Assembly: GCA_034359265.1 (NCBI GenBank) | Contig: CP136896.1 | Span: forward strand, 64,243,501-64,307,500 | Length of the DNA stretch: 64,000 nucleotides | Direction of reading: 5' to 3' | DNA from: Canna indica | Lineage: Eukaryota; Streptophyta; Magnoliopsida; Zingiberales; Cannaceae | Part shown: piece by piece, positions 1 to 11,288 of the stretch | Layout: the number at the start of each line of letters is the position of its first letter | How positions within the stretch are numbered: position 1 is the stretch's first letter | Translations under genes and position numbers: made by a program | The notes under the pieces: generated by a model | What the model was told of the DNA's origin: nothing | Database searches by the model: none | Seen by the model: only the letters and a program-made list of their open reading frames with translations

Positions 1-519
1 ATATAATGTTTTTATTTGTTTGCTCTATTTTTTATTTCCTAATTTTAAATTTTATGTTTTAATGTTTTTTTATTTCCTACCTCTCTTTTATGCTTCATCA
101 ATATTAATCTTCAAACTCGATTACAATGATATTGTGCACTTTTCTCTTCTTTTGTTATTATGGTACTCGACTAATATTGATTGGTAAGCATGATAATCAA
201 TAATCAACAATATTTGAATACATAGACGACTTCTTAATGGACAATAAAAAATAACATTTATTTTATCATTTCATTTATTTGAAATTGCGCAATTTCATAT
301 TTCTTTTTCTCTTCGTTTTCATTCAATTTTTGTTCATTCAATTTTCTAATAATACCATCATTTTATGCAAATTGTCTTACTCATAAACGATCGTCAAAAT
401 CGTCAAAAATAAACCAATAGCAAGAACTATTTCTTCTCATCAAAAGTCAAAACGCTAACAATTCTTTTGTCAAAATTGTTTTGAAATAGGCTATATAACC
501 AACCAAATAATAAAAACAT
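1..519. other. AT-rich intergenic DNA, no gene seen
   Basis: Low-complexity AT-rich sequence with no open frame resembling a protein and no recognisable RNA gene. Confidence 0.6.
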
Positions 520-743
520 GGGTAAATTACATTGATCTCTCCTGAGATTTAATAAAATTACGTTGACCTTCCTCTATTTGTTCAGTTTACAATCATCTCC
601 CCTAAGTAATGTTTGAGTAATTTTTTAGAAGAAATTTGTGTAATCTTTTACAAAACTCATGAAAGTTACAAAATAAAATTACAAATAGTAAGAAGATCAA
701 TGTAATTTTACTAAACCTCGGAAGAGATCAGTGTAATTTACCC
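520..743. mobile_element. Short MITE with GGGTAAATTAC termini
   Basis: The left end GGGTAAATTACATTGATCTC and the right end, read inverted (GGGTAAATTACACTGATCTC), match closely, and the homology continues inward about 40 bases. The flanks TAAAAACAT (511-519) and TAAAAATAT (744-752) form a 9-bp direct repeat with one mismatch, the duplication size usual for Mutator-like elements. A related copy lies at 44402-44888. It is non-coding; superfamily assignment is inference. Confidence 0.65.
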
Positions 744-784
744 TAAAAATATTTAAACATTTGATGCCTATAAAAATTTTACTT

Positions 785-1105
785 GGCTTAATTATATTTT
801 TGATATTTCAAAATATTATATGTTTTTTGTTTGATTCTTTATTTTTTAAAAAAAATTATTTAGTTCCTTCAAAATAATTTTATTTTCATTTAGTCTTTCC
901 TTTAATTTTTCATTAATTTTGACGTTAAGTGCCAATTAAATACTAATATGAATTAAAGAATGATCAAACAAAAAATAAAATATTTTAAAAATCTAAATGG
1001 AAAAAATATTGTAATAATTTAAAATATAATTATATTTTTAAATTATTAAAATATATATCTTTATGTTTTAATAACTGTTTTAGGTTATTAAAACATAATT
1101 AAGCC
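785..1105. repeat. Possible AT-rich MITE bounded by GGCTTAATTAT
   Basis: GGCTTAATTAT at the left is matched by ATAATTAAGCC at the right, giving an 11-bp terminal inverted repeat around 320 bp of AT-rich non-coding DNA. No clear target-site duplication was found, so this stays tentative. Confidence 0.35.
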
Positions 1106-1383
1106 TTTATTTGATTAATAAAGAAATACTTACTGCAAGTGATGTTAAATAGACAAAGAAAAAGACAATAAATTGTACAAAAACTCAATGATAATAAGCT
1201 TCTCATGGATGATAAAACTGTGTGGTTTATTGCTGGAAAATTGATGGCACAACAAAAACATCCACAAACTTTAATTTCAGAAAGCCTAAACCAAAATACC
1301 TAAAGATCTTCAGTATTTCGCATCCCAAAGACTACAATTATTAGGGCTTTCAAGCGTACTGCAAAACCCTAGAAATCCCGACC

Positions 1384-1995
1384 TCACAGTTGCCGATCCG
1401 CCGCAGCCGCCACGATCGGCAGATTCGGCGTCCTCCCGAGGACGCAACTGAACATAGAGTACACGAAACATGCGAACGAGAATGCAAAAATGGCATGGTA
1501 GCCCATCTCCATGACCCGAAACCCCACCCCCGTCGACGGGGTGCCGAATACCCGCTGGAAGAGGGCGGGAAGCGCGAGGAGGACGTCGAGGACGACGGCC
1601 TGCATGGAGTTGAAGCGGACGTAGCGGCTGAGGGACGGGTTGCGGACGACGCCCAGGTAGAGAGCAAAGAAGGCAACGAAGGCGGCGTAGGGCACGGATC
1701 GGTAAGCGGCGGCGAGGGGGAGGATGGGGGCGACGGTGGCGGCCGCCGCGGGGACGCGGGCGAAGAGGAAGCAGCCGTAGTGGAGGGAATCTATGAAGGG
1801 GAGGGTGTAGGCGAGGGCGGAGATGAGGCGGTCGGAGGCTGGGACGGGGGAGCGGACCATGCAGACGGTGGTAGAGCGGCGAACCGGGAGGGAGGGCCGG
1901 AGGCAGAGACGAAGGGAGGTGGCCGGCGGCGACGGTGTCGGCACGCGGGGGAATCGAGGGGGAGGGGAGAAGCGGAGGAGAGTGAGGGACGCCAT
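1384..1995 (-). CDS. TIC20-II: TIC20-II-type chloroplast import channel subunit
   Basis: Single-exon gene for a 203-aa protein of the inner-envelope TIC translocon, which moves precursor proteins into the plastid stroma. The first roughly 45 residues are rich in Ser, Arg and Pro and low in acids, like a transit peptide. The mature part begins near SDRLISALAYTLPF and carries about four hydrophobic spans. The motif RFNSMQAVVLDVLLALP and the C-terminal LP(I/L)VA-AADRQ- ending are hallmarks of the TIC20-II branch. The ATG at 1995 is the start; the frame continues 10 codons upstream only to a GTG, which plants do not normally use. Length fits the family (about 200 aa). The gene is very GC-rich against AT-rich surroundings, as in monocots. 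Family assignment is secure; the II rather than V label is by recalled motif similarity. Confidence 0.88.
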   Translation of the reverse strand: MASLTLLRFSPPPRFPRVPTPSPPATSLRLCLRPSLPVRRSTTVCMVRSPVPASDRLISALAYTLPFIDSLHYGCFLFARVPAAAATVAPILPLAAAYRSVPYAAFVAFFALYLGVVRNPSLSRYVRFNSMQAVVLDVLLALPALFQRVFGTPSTGVGFRVMEMGYHAIFAFSFACFVYSMFSCVLGRTPNLPIVAAAADRQL

Positions 1996-2162
1996 TAGCT
2001 GCTCGGTTGTTGTGGTGGATTCCACTCCACGGCGAGGTTTTGCTGTCGAAATGGGGGACGGGGCGATGTGCAGGAGTTAAATTGATTTATGTTAACCGTT
2101 CGATGATGAGAGATTCGACCTGAACCGTTGATATCGTTGGATAAAATACCGAGAAACAATGA
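1996..2162 (-). promoter_or_regulatory. TIC20 leader and proximal promoter
   Basis: Short upstream stretch between the TIC20 start codon and the tandem duplication at 2163. No unambiguous TATA box was picked out. Assigned by position. Confidence 0.35.
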
Positions 2163-2900
2163 GAATTGTATGCACATAGATGCAAAAGATGGACGGTTAA
2201 GATTGTTTTGGTGCTCGTGTTTAGCAACTATTACTCAATCGAGCAGCAAATGGCGTCGACAAAAAGCTTGCGACCCCTTCGCAGCCAAATACTCGGTTAT
2301 TTGGTTAATTTACAAGGATAAGGAATTTTTTTGCTGTTCCTTTGGCAAAAAAAAATGTGAAAATACTTTTAAATTTTTTTTGAACTTAATATATTTTAAA
2401 TCATCAAAATTAGTACGGAATTTTTTTTTTAAAACGATAAAATTATATGACAAACTATCGATGCTAACGACAACCAACAAGAGCACGATGATACGTCAAT
2501 GAGCTGTAAAAATAATTTAAACAATGGATATGAATTGTATGCACATAGATGCAAAAGATGGACGGTTAAGATCATTTTGTTGCTAGTGTTTAGCAACTAT
2601 TACTCAATCGAGCAACAAATGGCGCACACAAAAAGCTTGTGACCCCTTTGCAACCAAATACTCGATTATTTGGTTGATTTAGGGCGATAAGGAATTTTTT
2701 GCTCTTGAATTTTAGCAAAAAAAATATGAAAATATTCTTCTTATTCTTTAGCTCAATATATCCTAAACCATCAAAATTAGTAAAGAAACGTTCTTTTTGA
2801 AACAATAAAATGACGTGACAAACGGTGCTAACGAAAACCAACGAGATCACGAAGATGCATAAATGAACCGTCAAAAAAAACTTAAACAGTGGATATGAAT
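2163..2900. repeat. Direct tandem duplication, two units of about 369 bp
   Basis: The segment from 2163 (GAATTGTATGCACATAGATG) repeats from 2532. Matches include the TTTAGCAACTATTACTCAAT block, the CAAATACTC/GATTATTTGG block and the closing AACA(A/G)TGGATATGAAT. The copies differ by scattered substitutions and small indels, so the event is not recent. No protein is encoded. It lies just upstream of TIC20 and may form part of its distal promoter. Confidence 0.8.
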
Positions 2901-3648
2901 GTACTAATTAAGAAAAAAAAATTGCTAGCTACCTTATCGCTTGATTTTTCTTTTAGGCACAACTCAAGAGCTTTGATTAACTTGTTGTTCTTCTAAGTTC
3001 GTGGATCAATTTATATAATTATGTGTACATCACGTCATCAATTTGTAATTTTTGTGGAAAATTGTACACCACGCCATATAATTATGTGTACATCACGTCA
3101 TTAATAAAAGAATCTAAGACCTCATTTGGTTGACATTAGAAGTAAATTTTTGTGAAAAATTATAATTTTCATAAATTAACTTTCTACCTATATTTTTTGG
3201 GAAGTATAAAAATATATTTGGTTAATAAAAAATTACTTAATAGAAAGTGTAACTTTTCACTCGTAACATATTTGGTTGACATGGATACTTCCTAGGAAGT
3301 ATACATCAAATGACAAATATATCATTTTTTTATATAAATTTATATATTAGAATATATGAAAAAATTAAAATTTATTTGTAAATTATTATTTTAACACATA
3401 TATGTAAAATATAATATTTTTCCCATATATAACTAATATAATATATAATTTATTATATATAAAAATTAATTTTTATTTAGAGTTAATATAAAAATTACAT
3501 ATTTTGTTCAAAAATAAATTGAAATAAAATAAATAAGTCAAGAATTTATGAATTATCTAATTTAATATGAAACACAAATTAAAGTATAGCATTAACTGTA
3601 TTTTTCAAAAAAAAAATCTAACATTAAATGCAAATGCGAGGATACAAT
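2901..3648. other. AT-rich intergenic DNA with an old MITE edge
   Basis: No gene seen. From about 3118 the sequence GACCTCATTTGGTTGAC looks like the left end of an older element into which the CACTA transposon inserted (see 3118-8875). Confidence 0.5.
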
Positions 3649-5506
3649 CACTATTAAAAAAACTAGATATCTGTGACGGACACTACCGTCGCAAAACAGT
3701 TGCTAAAGACCTTCTGCGACGACAAGGCATGATCGCAAAGGACGGTAAGTACTTGTCGCAGAAAATTTGCGATCGTTATGCGACGGCTGTCAGCGGTCGC
3801 AGAATGTGGTCGTGTAACATATGCGACCTTCTTTGGCCGTCACAACTACTAATTAATGCTGCGACGGTATTGCGACTGTGGACATCGTTGCAAATGTTGG
3901 CTCTGTGATGGTTCTACGATCACGTGTGCCGTAGTAGAATGGTCGCAATTACAAATGCGACCACTTTTGGCGACTAGTTTGATATATCTTTTGCGACGGC
4001 GAGCGATCGCACAGCTATCGTAAATGTGTATTTTTTTTATAAAAAAATTATAATATATATATTTTTAAAAATGCTTGTTTACAATATTTGACATCAAATT
4101 ATATCAAAATACAATGCCACAACGAGGGAATATACAAGACATCAAATTATAATGTTTATACATATTTATATCAAAATGTAATATTTACATCAAAATAGAA
4201 AATAAAGTATACATCAATCATGAAGCGCATCATGTGGCGGCGACGGATGCAGCAATGAGAGGGGTTGCGTCGGGAGGGCATCAGCTGGTGTCGCATCGAA
4301 TGACGGGGGAGGCGGAGGGGCTGGAGCACCAGACGTGGAATAACTAATATACATAATTGAACTAATATAGTTTATTTTTTAAAATATGAACTTTATTAAA
4401 TATTAACTTACTAGGATTGTCTCCGGCCTCCCGCTGATGAACTCACCCCGGCGAGGACCATGCCTATATCTATGTGTCTCCTCGAAGACCCTCAAATGAT
4501 CAGCCGAGATGAGCGTCCTCTGCTCGTCTCGCGCCCCCTGCTATAAAATAAATATAATTAGTTTTTTTATAATAATGACAATTAATAAAATAATATTATT
4601 AAATTACTTACCATGCGACGGTCGTGGCTAGTAAATGGGATGGACCCACCGGTATGTCGGGCTACGGATCCCTCAACTAGCGTCATCCGGTTTCAGTGCG
4701 TCGTTCAGGAGGCACCCTGCCACTCCTTGGACGCCCAGATGTTGCATAGTCGTTCTCATACGTGGCCCGTTATCTAGTTGAGCTCATGTCCCTTCAACGC
4801 ATCCATAGGCGTATCCTGATTACCGCCTACATTTGCTCGCGTCTCATCCTGCGCACGGTGAAGAATATCCTTGGAAAGCTTCTTATTGTAAGCTTTCCCA
4901 AGCATTCTCTGCCTGAGCTTGAATGGAGGGGTCCTAGGTGTATCGGACCTAAAAGAAATAATATTAATACAATCATTTAAAGCCATCACTGAATTAAAGT
5001 AATACAATCTTATATGCAAAAATAGCCGTCCACGAAAAAAAACTAGATGATACCTTCAAAATTGGAAACTAAGATCAAGGAAGCTCAGAGGATGGTGGAG
5101 GATTTATGCAAGCTAAATTAAGCTAAATTAGATGACACCTTCCAAATTCGAAAAAGACCTGCTTTCAAACAGATGGTGATGGTAAAAAAATGAGATCAGG
5201 CAATTCTCAAAAAGACCACCAAGAGGCCCATCAACAGTACCAGCTTTTGTTTAAAGCAGAACAGGTACAGCTGTTCTGCTTTATTCCCAAAATAGTTTCC
5301 AATATTCTGATTTATTTTATCCATGAAACAACAAATGAATGAATAGATACAGCTGCGCCAACAATATAATTTATCAGCCTTAAATATATTTTAGAAAGTG
5401 ACTAAAAGGTAAGTTAATTCATCTGTGATGTACAGGGATAGAGTAAAAAATATGTATATGAAACAAGTGCCACTAGATGAGTGCTATATGAACATGAGGT
5501 TATCAT

Positions 5507-5957
5507 TAGGGCTGTCCATTCGGTTCGAACCGAACCGAACCGAACCGAACAAGCCCAAATCGAAATTTTTTCTTTACCCAAATCGGAACCCGAACCCGAA
5601 CCGAACATTTCCTAACCCGATTTAACCCGAACCGAAATAATTCGGTTCGGTTCGGTTTTCAACCCGAAAACCAAATTTTTAATTAATTTGATTAAAAATT
5701 AAAAATTAAAAATAATTATTTAATACTTATTTACTTAATTCAGTTAAAAATTAAAAAAAAAATATTTTTTTAATTAATTCGGTTTTCGGTTCGGGTCGGT
5801 TCCCGAATTCCGGGAACCGAATCCGAACCGAAATACAAATTTCGGTTCGGTTCGGGTCAAAGAACCGAACCTACAATGGTTGAAACCGAACCGAACCGAA
5901 AATTTCGGTTCGGTTTTTCGGTTCGGTTCGGTTTGAACCGAACAGTGGACAGCCCTA
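5507..5957. mobile_element. hAT-type MITE rich in CGGTTCGG palindromes
   Basis: Termini TAGGGCTGTCCA / TGGACAGCCCTA are inverted repeats, and an exact 8-bp target duplication GTTATCAT flanks the element (5499-5506, 5958-5965), the signature of the hAT superfamily. The inside is dominated by GGTTCGGTTCGG and its complement, so a transcript would fold into long hairpins. It is non-coding and sits in an intron-like part of the CACTA gene relic. Confidence 0.85.
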
Positions 5958-6202
5958 GTTATCATACAATCTAAATGAGTGCTATATGAAATTAACAAGA
6001 TTTCCATTAGAAATAAAAGGTAATAAAACATATCACTGGTTGATTCAGTCATCTTGCCCTTCAGAAGTTCTCAAGCTCAAACATTAAATAGGCAGCAGAA
6101 TAGAATCTCAGTTACTCGAGAAAAAGGCAATAATAGAATCAATTGGGACTTTGATTTGATATTATATCAAATTTCGATAATGGTTGAGATATGTAGATGT
6201 CG

Positions 6203-6946
6203 ACGGGGTGAGCATGGACCGGTTAACCGGTCCATTAGCAAAAAAAAAACCGGTCCATTAACTTCGGTTTTTCAAAACCATTAACCGTAAACCGGTCCAT
6301 TAACTTCGGTTAACCGCTATTTCGGTTTCGGTTTTTTCGGTTCGGTTAACCGATAATTTTCGGTTAACCAATAAATTTTTTTAACCTACAAACATAATAA
6401 TATTATGCAAATCATGGAGAAAAATCTAAATAAATAGCAAATTCTCATTGAGAAAAAAGAAAAAAAAAGTGAAACCATTGAACCAAGATAATGTTCTACG
6501 AAAACTAATATTTTTATTTTTATTTTTTAAAATATTTTTTGATTTTTTTAAATTTTTTTAATATTTTTTTAATATTTTTAATATTTTTTTGATTTTTTAA
6601 TAATATTTTTAATATATTTTTTTAATATATTTTATATTTTTTATAATTTTTTATAATTTTTTTATAATTTTCTGTAATTTTTTATAATTTTTCATAATTT
6701 ATAAATTATTATTATTATATATATATATAAATAAAATTAATAAATTAATAAATTATATCCAACCGGTCGGTTAACCGAAACCGGTGGACTTTTTACCTCT
6801 CGGACCGAAACCGAAACCGAAAACCGATTTTTCAAAAAAAAAAAAACCGAAACCGAAAAAACCGGTTCGGTTAACCGGAAAAACCGGTTCGGTTTCGGAC
6901 CGGTTTTCCGGTTAACCGGAAAACCGGTTTTTTTTTGCTCACCCCT
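6203..6946. mobile_element. hAT-type MITE with GGGGTGAGCA termini
   Basis: The left end (A)CGGGGTGAGCA and the inverted right end AGGGGTGAGCA pair up; the direct repeat AGATGTCG flanks the element (6195-6202, 6947-6954). The ends carry repeated GGTTAACCGG and CGGTTTTTCGG motifs around a very AT-rich centre (6430-6760). Related ends occur at 22612-24262 and in the loop of the foldback element near 42060-42380. It is nested in the CACTA transposon. Confidence 0.8.
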
Positions 6947-8735
6947 AGATGTCGTGAGTCCCAGGACTAGTTCCAACTGGGAAGGTTAGTCAAACTACTA
7001 TTTTCGAGTAAGAAAAATTATGTTAACTAAAGGTTTAATATAAAAATTTGCATTATACAATAATTTAGAGTAGAAGAAATTAATTTGAACTTGAACTACG
7101 TACCTCAAACTCGATCCATAATAAATCTCGATAATGGTTCGACACTCTAGTCCATGGAGTCCACGTCTCATGAAAGAAACTCTTAAGCATAACGGTCATG
7201 ACGCGGGCGATATCATCCTGCTGAAATTTACAACTCAAGTATAATAACATTATAAGTAACAATTAATTATTAACAATTATAATAAATAAATTTTGATACT
7301 TACTTTAGACCATGCAACGATATCCGCCGATGCTGGTCGGACGATGAAGGTGCATCACCCTCCCCCCCCCCCGCTCACCCATTACGCCTACGACAACCTT
7401 GAACGGGTGGTGGTGGTATAGCATCTACCACGGCTGATGGTGGTGGTGGTGCTGTCGGCGGCGTCGGCGACGACCGAGATAAACCTATGTGATGAACCCT
7501 AGAACGGGCACGCGACATCTACAGATATAAATGTTGATTAGTGATATCAACCAATAATATAATATAAATTTAAATACGAACAGATATAAATGTTGATTAG
7601 TGATGTCTCTCTCTCCTTTGAACAAAACACAACAACAACAAATACGAACACCTAATACAAATTTAAATATTCATCATAACTATATCAAACCATTAATGTA
7701 ATTGAGCATATATGCCTTAACTTGAAAGCTAAAGTCCTGTTTCAGTCTTAATCACAGCAGCAGCAGGTTTTCAGCAAAACAAAGATTACTGTAATTGAGC
7801 ATCAACAATAACTTGAAAGCTAGCATGCTATGTTAGTAACAATTTATAAAGATTAATCTTTATAAATGAAATATAAAGATTAATCTTTATAACTTGTAAA
7901 AAATTACAACAGGAAATAACTTGAGATATATAACTGAGATATCTTAGTAACGAGGTATAGGTTCAAAAAGCTTGCCTGTTGAATACATGCCCATTTAGCA
8001 GAAGTTTGACTTAATTACACTGCAGAGGAAGTCTGCAAATTCACCATATCGAGCTGTAGCAGTTAGCACTTGTATAACTCTTGGTCTGTTCTCGTACTTA
8101 ACAGCTAAGTTAAATTATATATGCTAGCAACACTTGATAAAACTATGGAATGCTTGGCTACTACAAGAAACCAAAGTAGCCTACTGCGTAAGACAATTAG
8201 TCACATAAAATAGTTGCTGCATAGTAAACATGAAATAAAAATGACAGCAAATTCATGTGACAGAGTATTAAAAAATGGCAAGGCCAAGATCCACAATCCA
8301 CGAGAGCAAGGAAAATTCTTGAGGAGCAAATTAAATGTAAAAACTTCAATGAACTTATATACATATATGAAACTTTGAAATTACATTGCTTAAAGTAATA
8401 AAAGAACATGTGTTTCTATGTTTCTTAGAGAGAAGAAAGGATGGAATTATATGGAACCTAAAAGGAATGGAGCAATTTGTAGAAGAAATAATACATATTA
8501 TAAAATTTTAACTTATGTTTGCTCTGGAATGGGTCTGTTGTAGGATCTCTCCTTATTTTTAAAATCTGACGGCTCTGCGACCGGTCGCAAAAAAACGGTC
8601 TCTATGTTGCGACGGCACTTTGAGACGGTCGCAGTGCTGTCGCCAGACTGGAACTTCGCGATCCCAATGGACAGCGGTCGCAGAACCGTCGCATCCAGTG
8701 CCGTCGCAAATGAGCCATCACATTTTTTAGTAGTG

Positions 8736-9128
8736 AATTGTCTAGGTCTTCTAGGTAAGTCATTTTGTAGAAAGTCACATTTACTGAGAAAATTGTCAAC
8801 CAAATAAGAACTATTTTGACTATTTATGGGGAAATACAACTTATGACATGAAATTGTGTCAAATCAAACGACACCTACATCAAATATTAAGGATACTATG
8901 TATAGAAATAAATATTTTGGTTACAAAGTTAGTTTTTGAATATATCCATTAAAATGTGAATAATTTATGGTGTATACTACAAATAATTAACTCACTCAAA
9001 ATATGATAAACAGATACCAAGAGCACTTTTTCCCGTACAAAATGGAGCTCCTGCCACATCTCAAGCACCACTTGGTTCCATGTGGACGTTACCTAAATAT
9101 CGTTATATATAGTTAGGTTTCAAAGCTG

Positions 9129-9175
<47 letters not shown>

Positions 9176-9976
9176 TGATCTCAAGTAATTAACTAATGAC
9201 ATCAATTTTAATCTTAATTAATTACTCTTAATATATAGCTCACATCAATCACTGCATGAAATTAAGCAGCTAACTGCCGGCCTATCAAGCTTTTTTATCA
9301 TCTCCACAGGTTCTCTCAAATTAAACTAAGGAAACTTGTACAAAGATTCTCGAATGGAGCTCACTTTCCAAGTATATATGGCTTCTTTTGTGGAGGAGGA
9401 AGACTTTAAATATAATTTGCATGCAAATGACAACCATATAAACCAGCCATGTTCTTCTACATTAACATATGCATGCATGCTGACTTGAGTACACTTGGAG
9501 AAGAAGACACTCTTCATCTGAATTCAGATCGTTGTTCCCTTCTACTGCAACACTGCCATCTTAAAATAATGCCCACCTGTTAACTTCCACGCTCCAAAAG
9601 ACGAGCCACCGGCTTCTCCGGCGATACGATCGTTTTCAGTATCCAAAAACCTCCACGCACTGAAGTCATGGTCAGTGTGTGCATGCCTGCCTACATTAAT
9701 TAGGGTTTATATCTTTGATTAGATGCAATTGGTTTCATAGAACTTAATTAATTAATAGGCCACCTAAAAGCTAAAACTGACTTAAGGGGATTCTATGGAT
9801 TCGAATATCGAGAAAACTGGTCTTGATGCCGTCCCTATGCATATATTTTGCTTAAAGCATCATACCGTGTTCATCAGTTAATCAACTTTGACTATATATG
9901 GATCGAGTTGAGAGCCAAACCACCATCAACTGCAAGCTCCTCATTACAAGTCCTTTCTCTACTTTTAGTAGCTCAA
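8736..9976. other. Intergenic DNA and PIP promoter region
   Basis: No gene in 8880-9850. It includes the (AT)n tract at 9129-9171. A TATA-like CTATATATGG lies at about 9892-9901, roughly 80 bases before the PIP start codon, and would be a suitable core promoter. Confidence 0.45.
9129..9171. repeat. (AT)n microsatellite
   Basis: About 21 uninterrupted AT dinucleotides. Confidence 0.95.
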
Positions 9977-10213
9977 ATGCTTCCAAGACTGAGAGCCTTG
10001 TTTGTCATCATTCTTGTTGCTGCAATCGTTATGAGTTCAAGCGGCGGCGGCGCCATTGCTGCGAGGCAAGTGCCCGGCGTGAAGACGTCCTTGATGTGCT
10101 CGACGACGACGACGACGACGAGGCGAGTACTGAAGCCGGCAGCGAGGATGAAGGCAGCACATTTGATGGCTAGAATGGTTTCAGGGCCAAGTCCCAGAGG
10201 CCCTGGTCATTAG
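9977..10213 (+). CDS. PIP/PIPL-type secreted signalling peptide precursor
   Basis: A 78-aa prepropeptide. Residues 1-29 form a classic signal peptide (MLPRLRALFVIILVAAIVMS with a small-residue cleavage zone GGGAIAA). A variable middle includes six Thr residues encoded by a GAC/ACG repeat. The C-terminus ends exactly in SGPSPRGPGH. The SGPSxxGxGH ending defines the PAMP-induced secreted peptide (PIP/PIPL) family, processed from the C-terminus, hydroxylated on proline, and in Arabidopsis sensed by the receptor kinase RLK7 in immunity and root development. The ATG at 9977 is chosen because the in-frame upstream extension begins at a TTG and would bury the signal peptide. It is a single exon, and the stop directly follows the terminal His, as in family members. 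Family call is strong; the exact orthologue is not assigned. Confidence 0.9.
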   Translation: MLPRLRALFVIILVAAIVMSSSGGGAIAARQVPGVKTSLMCSTTTTTTRRVLKPAARMKAAHLMARMVSGPSPRGPGH

Positions 10214-11288
10214 AGTGGTATTTGCATGCACATCATGCATATACGCCTGGAGCTCAGATTAATAAATTAATTTCCTCTACGTGTATGGTTAATTAATATA
10301 CAATAAACATGAGGTGCGAGATGATGTTTTTGTAGTTAATTATTGAGGTTTTGATTGTTTCTTTATTTTTGTTGATTTTCAATGGAAGAGAGCATCATGT
10401 TTTCTATATATACCTTGTTTTCTTCCTCTTTCCCATGTCACTTATATATTTTGCATTTATATATGTTGACGTTGTGATATAATGTTCTATATATAGTGTG
10501 TTTGAGGTTTTGAATTGTAATGAATGCGCCATTTCAAATTAATCCTCACAGTTTTTCTTACCATATTTTCAAGTATATGGGATTAATTACAAAAGTAATT
10601 TGTATTTTACCCCAAATTTTTATCTTAATACAAGACCTTCAAAATGTATGGATTTTAGCTAGCACTTCACTAATTATAACAAGCGTAGAAAAATATCAGG
10701 GAATTAATTTGAGCTATAGTTGGGGTAATACTAATTAATTATGTTCTTGCCTGAAGTCGGGGGTGGTGCAGTCCTGCGCGCCTCTTGGTCTGGTGCAACT
10801 CCGACGGGGGACCTGTAAAGACACTTCGATGCTCAAGTAAGAAAGAATTTTAAATGTAGATAAGAAAAATTGGAATTGACTTGTGTACCTGGTGTGCATC
10901 GTATTTGTATATAGTGCATGATAAAGGATGTCTCAGCGATAATACCTCCCTAAATCTCGTGAGAATGTGCTCAGAATGAGTCGAAGCTGATCCGAATATG
11001 TCGAATTCATAATTGACGAATCCCTTGCAGTTAATGAGGACGCATGTGTCCTTGTATGATCAAGTGGAACCCCCGGGGCTAAGTAATGTTTGGTTCAACT
11101 TAAGTCTGATTTAAGAGTGTAGGTGTTTCTGAGCCTGATTCGGTCGAGCCAAGATGCTACTCCAGTCCAATTTATAATAGTTTTTCTAACAAACCCATTA
11201 TACAAAACGAAGAAAAATATCGAGCTAGCGTATCTATTAATTAATATATGGGAATTATCTGTTATTTAATATCTCTTCATTAATAAGT
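10214..11288. other. PIP 3' region and degenerate LTR-like sequence
   Basis: 10214-10740 is AT-rich 3' flank. About 10745-11165 is richer in GC and carries phrases seen in plant retrotransposon LTRs (CGGGGGACCTGTAAAGACAC, then CGATGCTCAAGTAAG), so it is probably an old LTR fragment; its borders were not found. Confidence 0.35.

Larger units (their letters stand above)
4214..7518 (-). pseudogene. Relic of Transposase_24 / Ptta-En/Spm plant transposon protein
   Basis: Pieces of one spliced gene read on the minus strand inside the CACTA element. An ATG at 7518 opens a Ser/Pro-rich N-terminus (MSRARSRVHHIGLS). Next comes a segment around 7090-7230 with QDDIARVMTVMLKSFFHETW, then HTGGSIPFTSHDRRM near 4615-4665, then VFEETHRYRHG near 4480-4510, and finally a Pro-rich tail ending at a TGA at 4214. 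The HTGG-S motif and the ETH-R motif are those of the plant Transposase_24 family, found within CACTA elements. Stop codons and frame breaks near 4680-4760 and two MITE insertions in its introns suggest decay. Exon limits were not resolved. Confidence 0.7.
3649..8735. mobile_element. CACTA (En/Spm) DNA transposon, complete ends
   Basis: The left end starts CACTATTAAAAAAAC and the right end, inverted, reads CACTACTAAAAAATG, the diagnostic CACTA terminus. Perfect 3-bp target duplications AAT flank it at 3646-3648 and 8736-8738. Both subterminal regions (about 3665-4025 and 8560-8735) carry many copies of GCGACGG/TGCGACCGTC in both orientations, the transposase-binding arrays typical of this superfamily. 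Total 5087 bp. Inside are a minus-strand relic of a plant transposase-associated gene and two nested hAT-type MITEs. It is probably not autonomous. Confidence 0.9.
3118..8875. mobile_element. Possible older Harbinger-like MITE split by the CACTA element
   Basis: The left edge GACCTCATTTGGTTGACA and the inverted right edge GGTGTCGTTTGATTTGACA resemble each other; both carry the NNTTTGGTTGAC-type ends common in plant MITEs. Flanks are TAA (3115-3117) and TAC (8876-8878). Only about 530 bp (left) and 137 bp (right) belong to it; the rest is the nested CACTA element. Confidence 0.35.

Noticed and set aside
1390..1998. 202-aa plus-strand frame rich in Gly, Glu and Arg.
   Set aside because: Antisense shadow of the GC-rich TIC20 gene with no domain of its own.
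1996..2025. Ten-residue N-terminal extension of the TIC20 frame (MESTTTTEQL).
   Set aside because: Its first codon is GTG; the first ATG is at 1995 and gives a normal transit-peptide start.
9848..9976. Upstream extension of the PIP frame.
   Set aside because: Starts at a TTG and would place the signal peptide internally.
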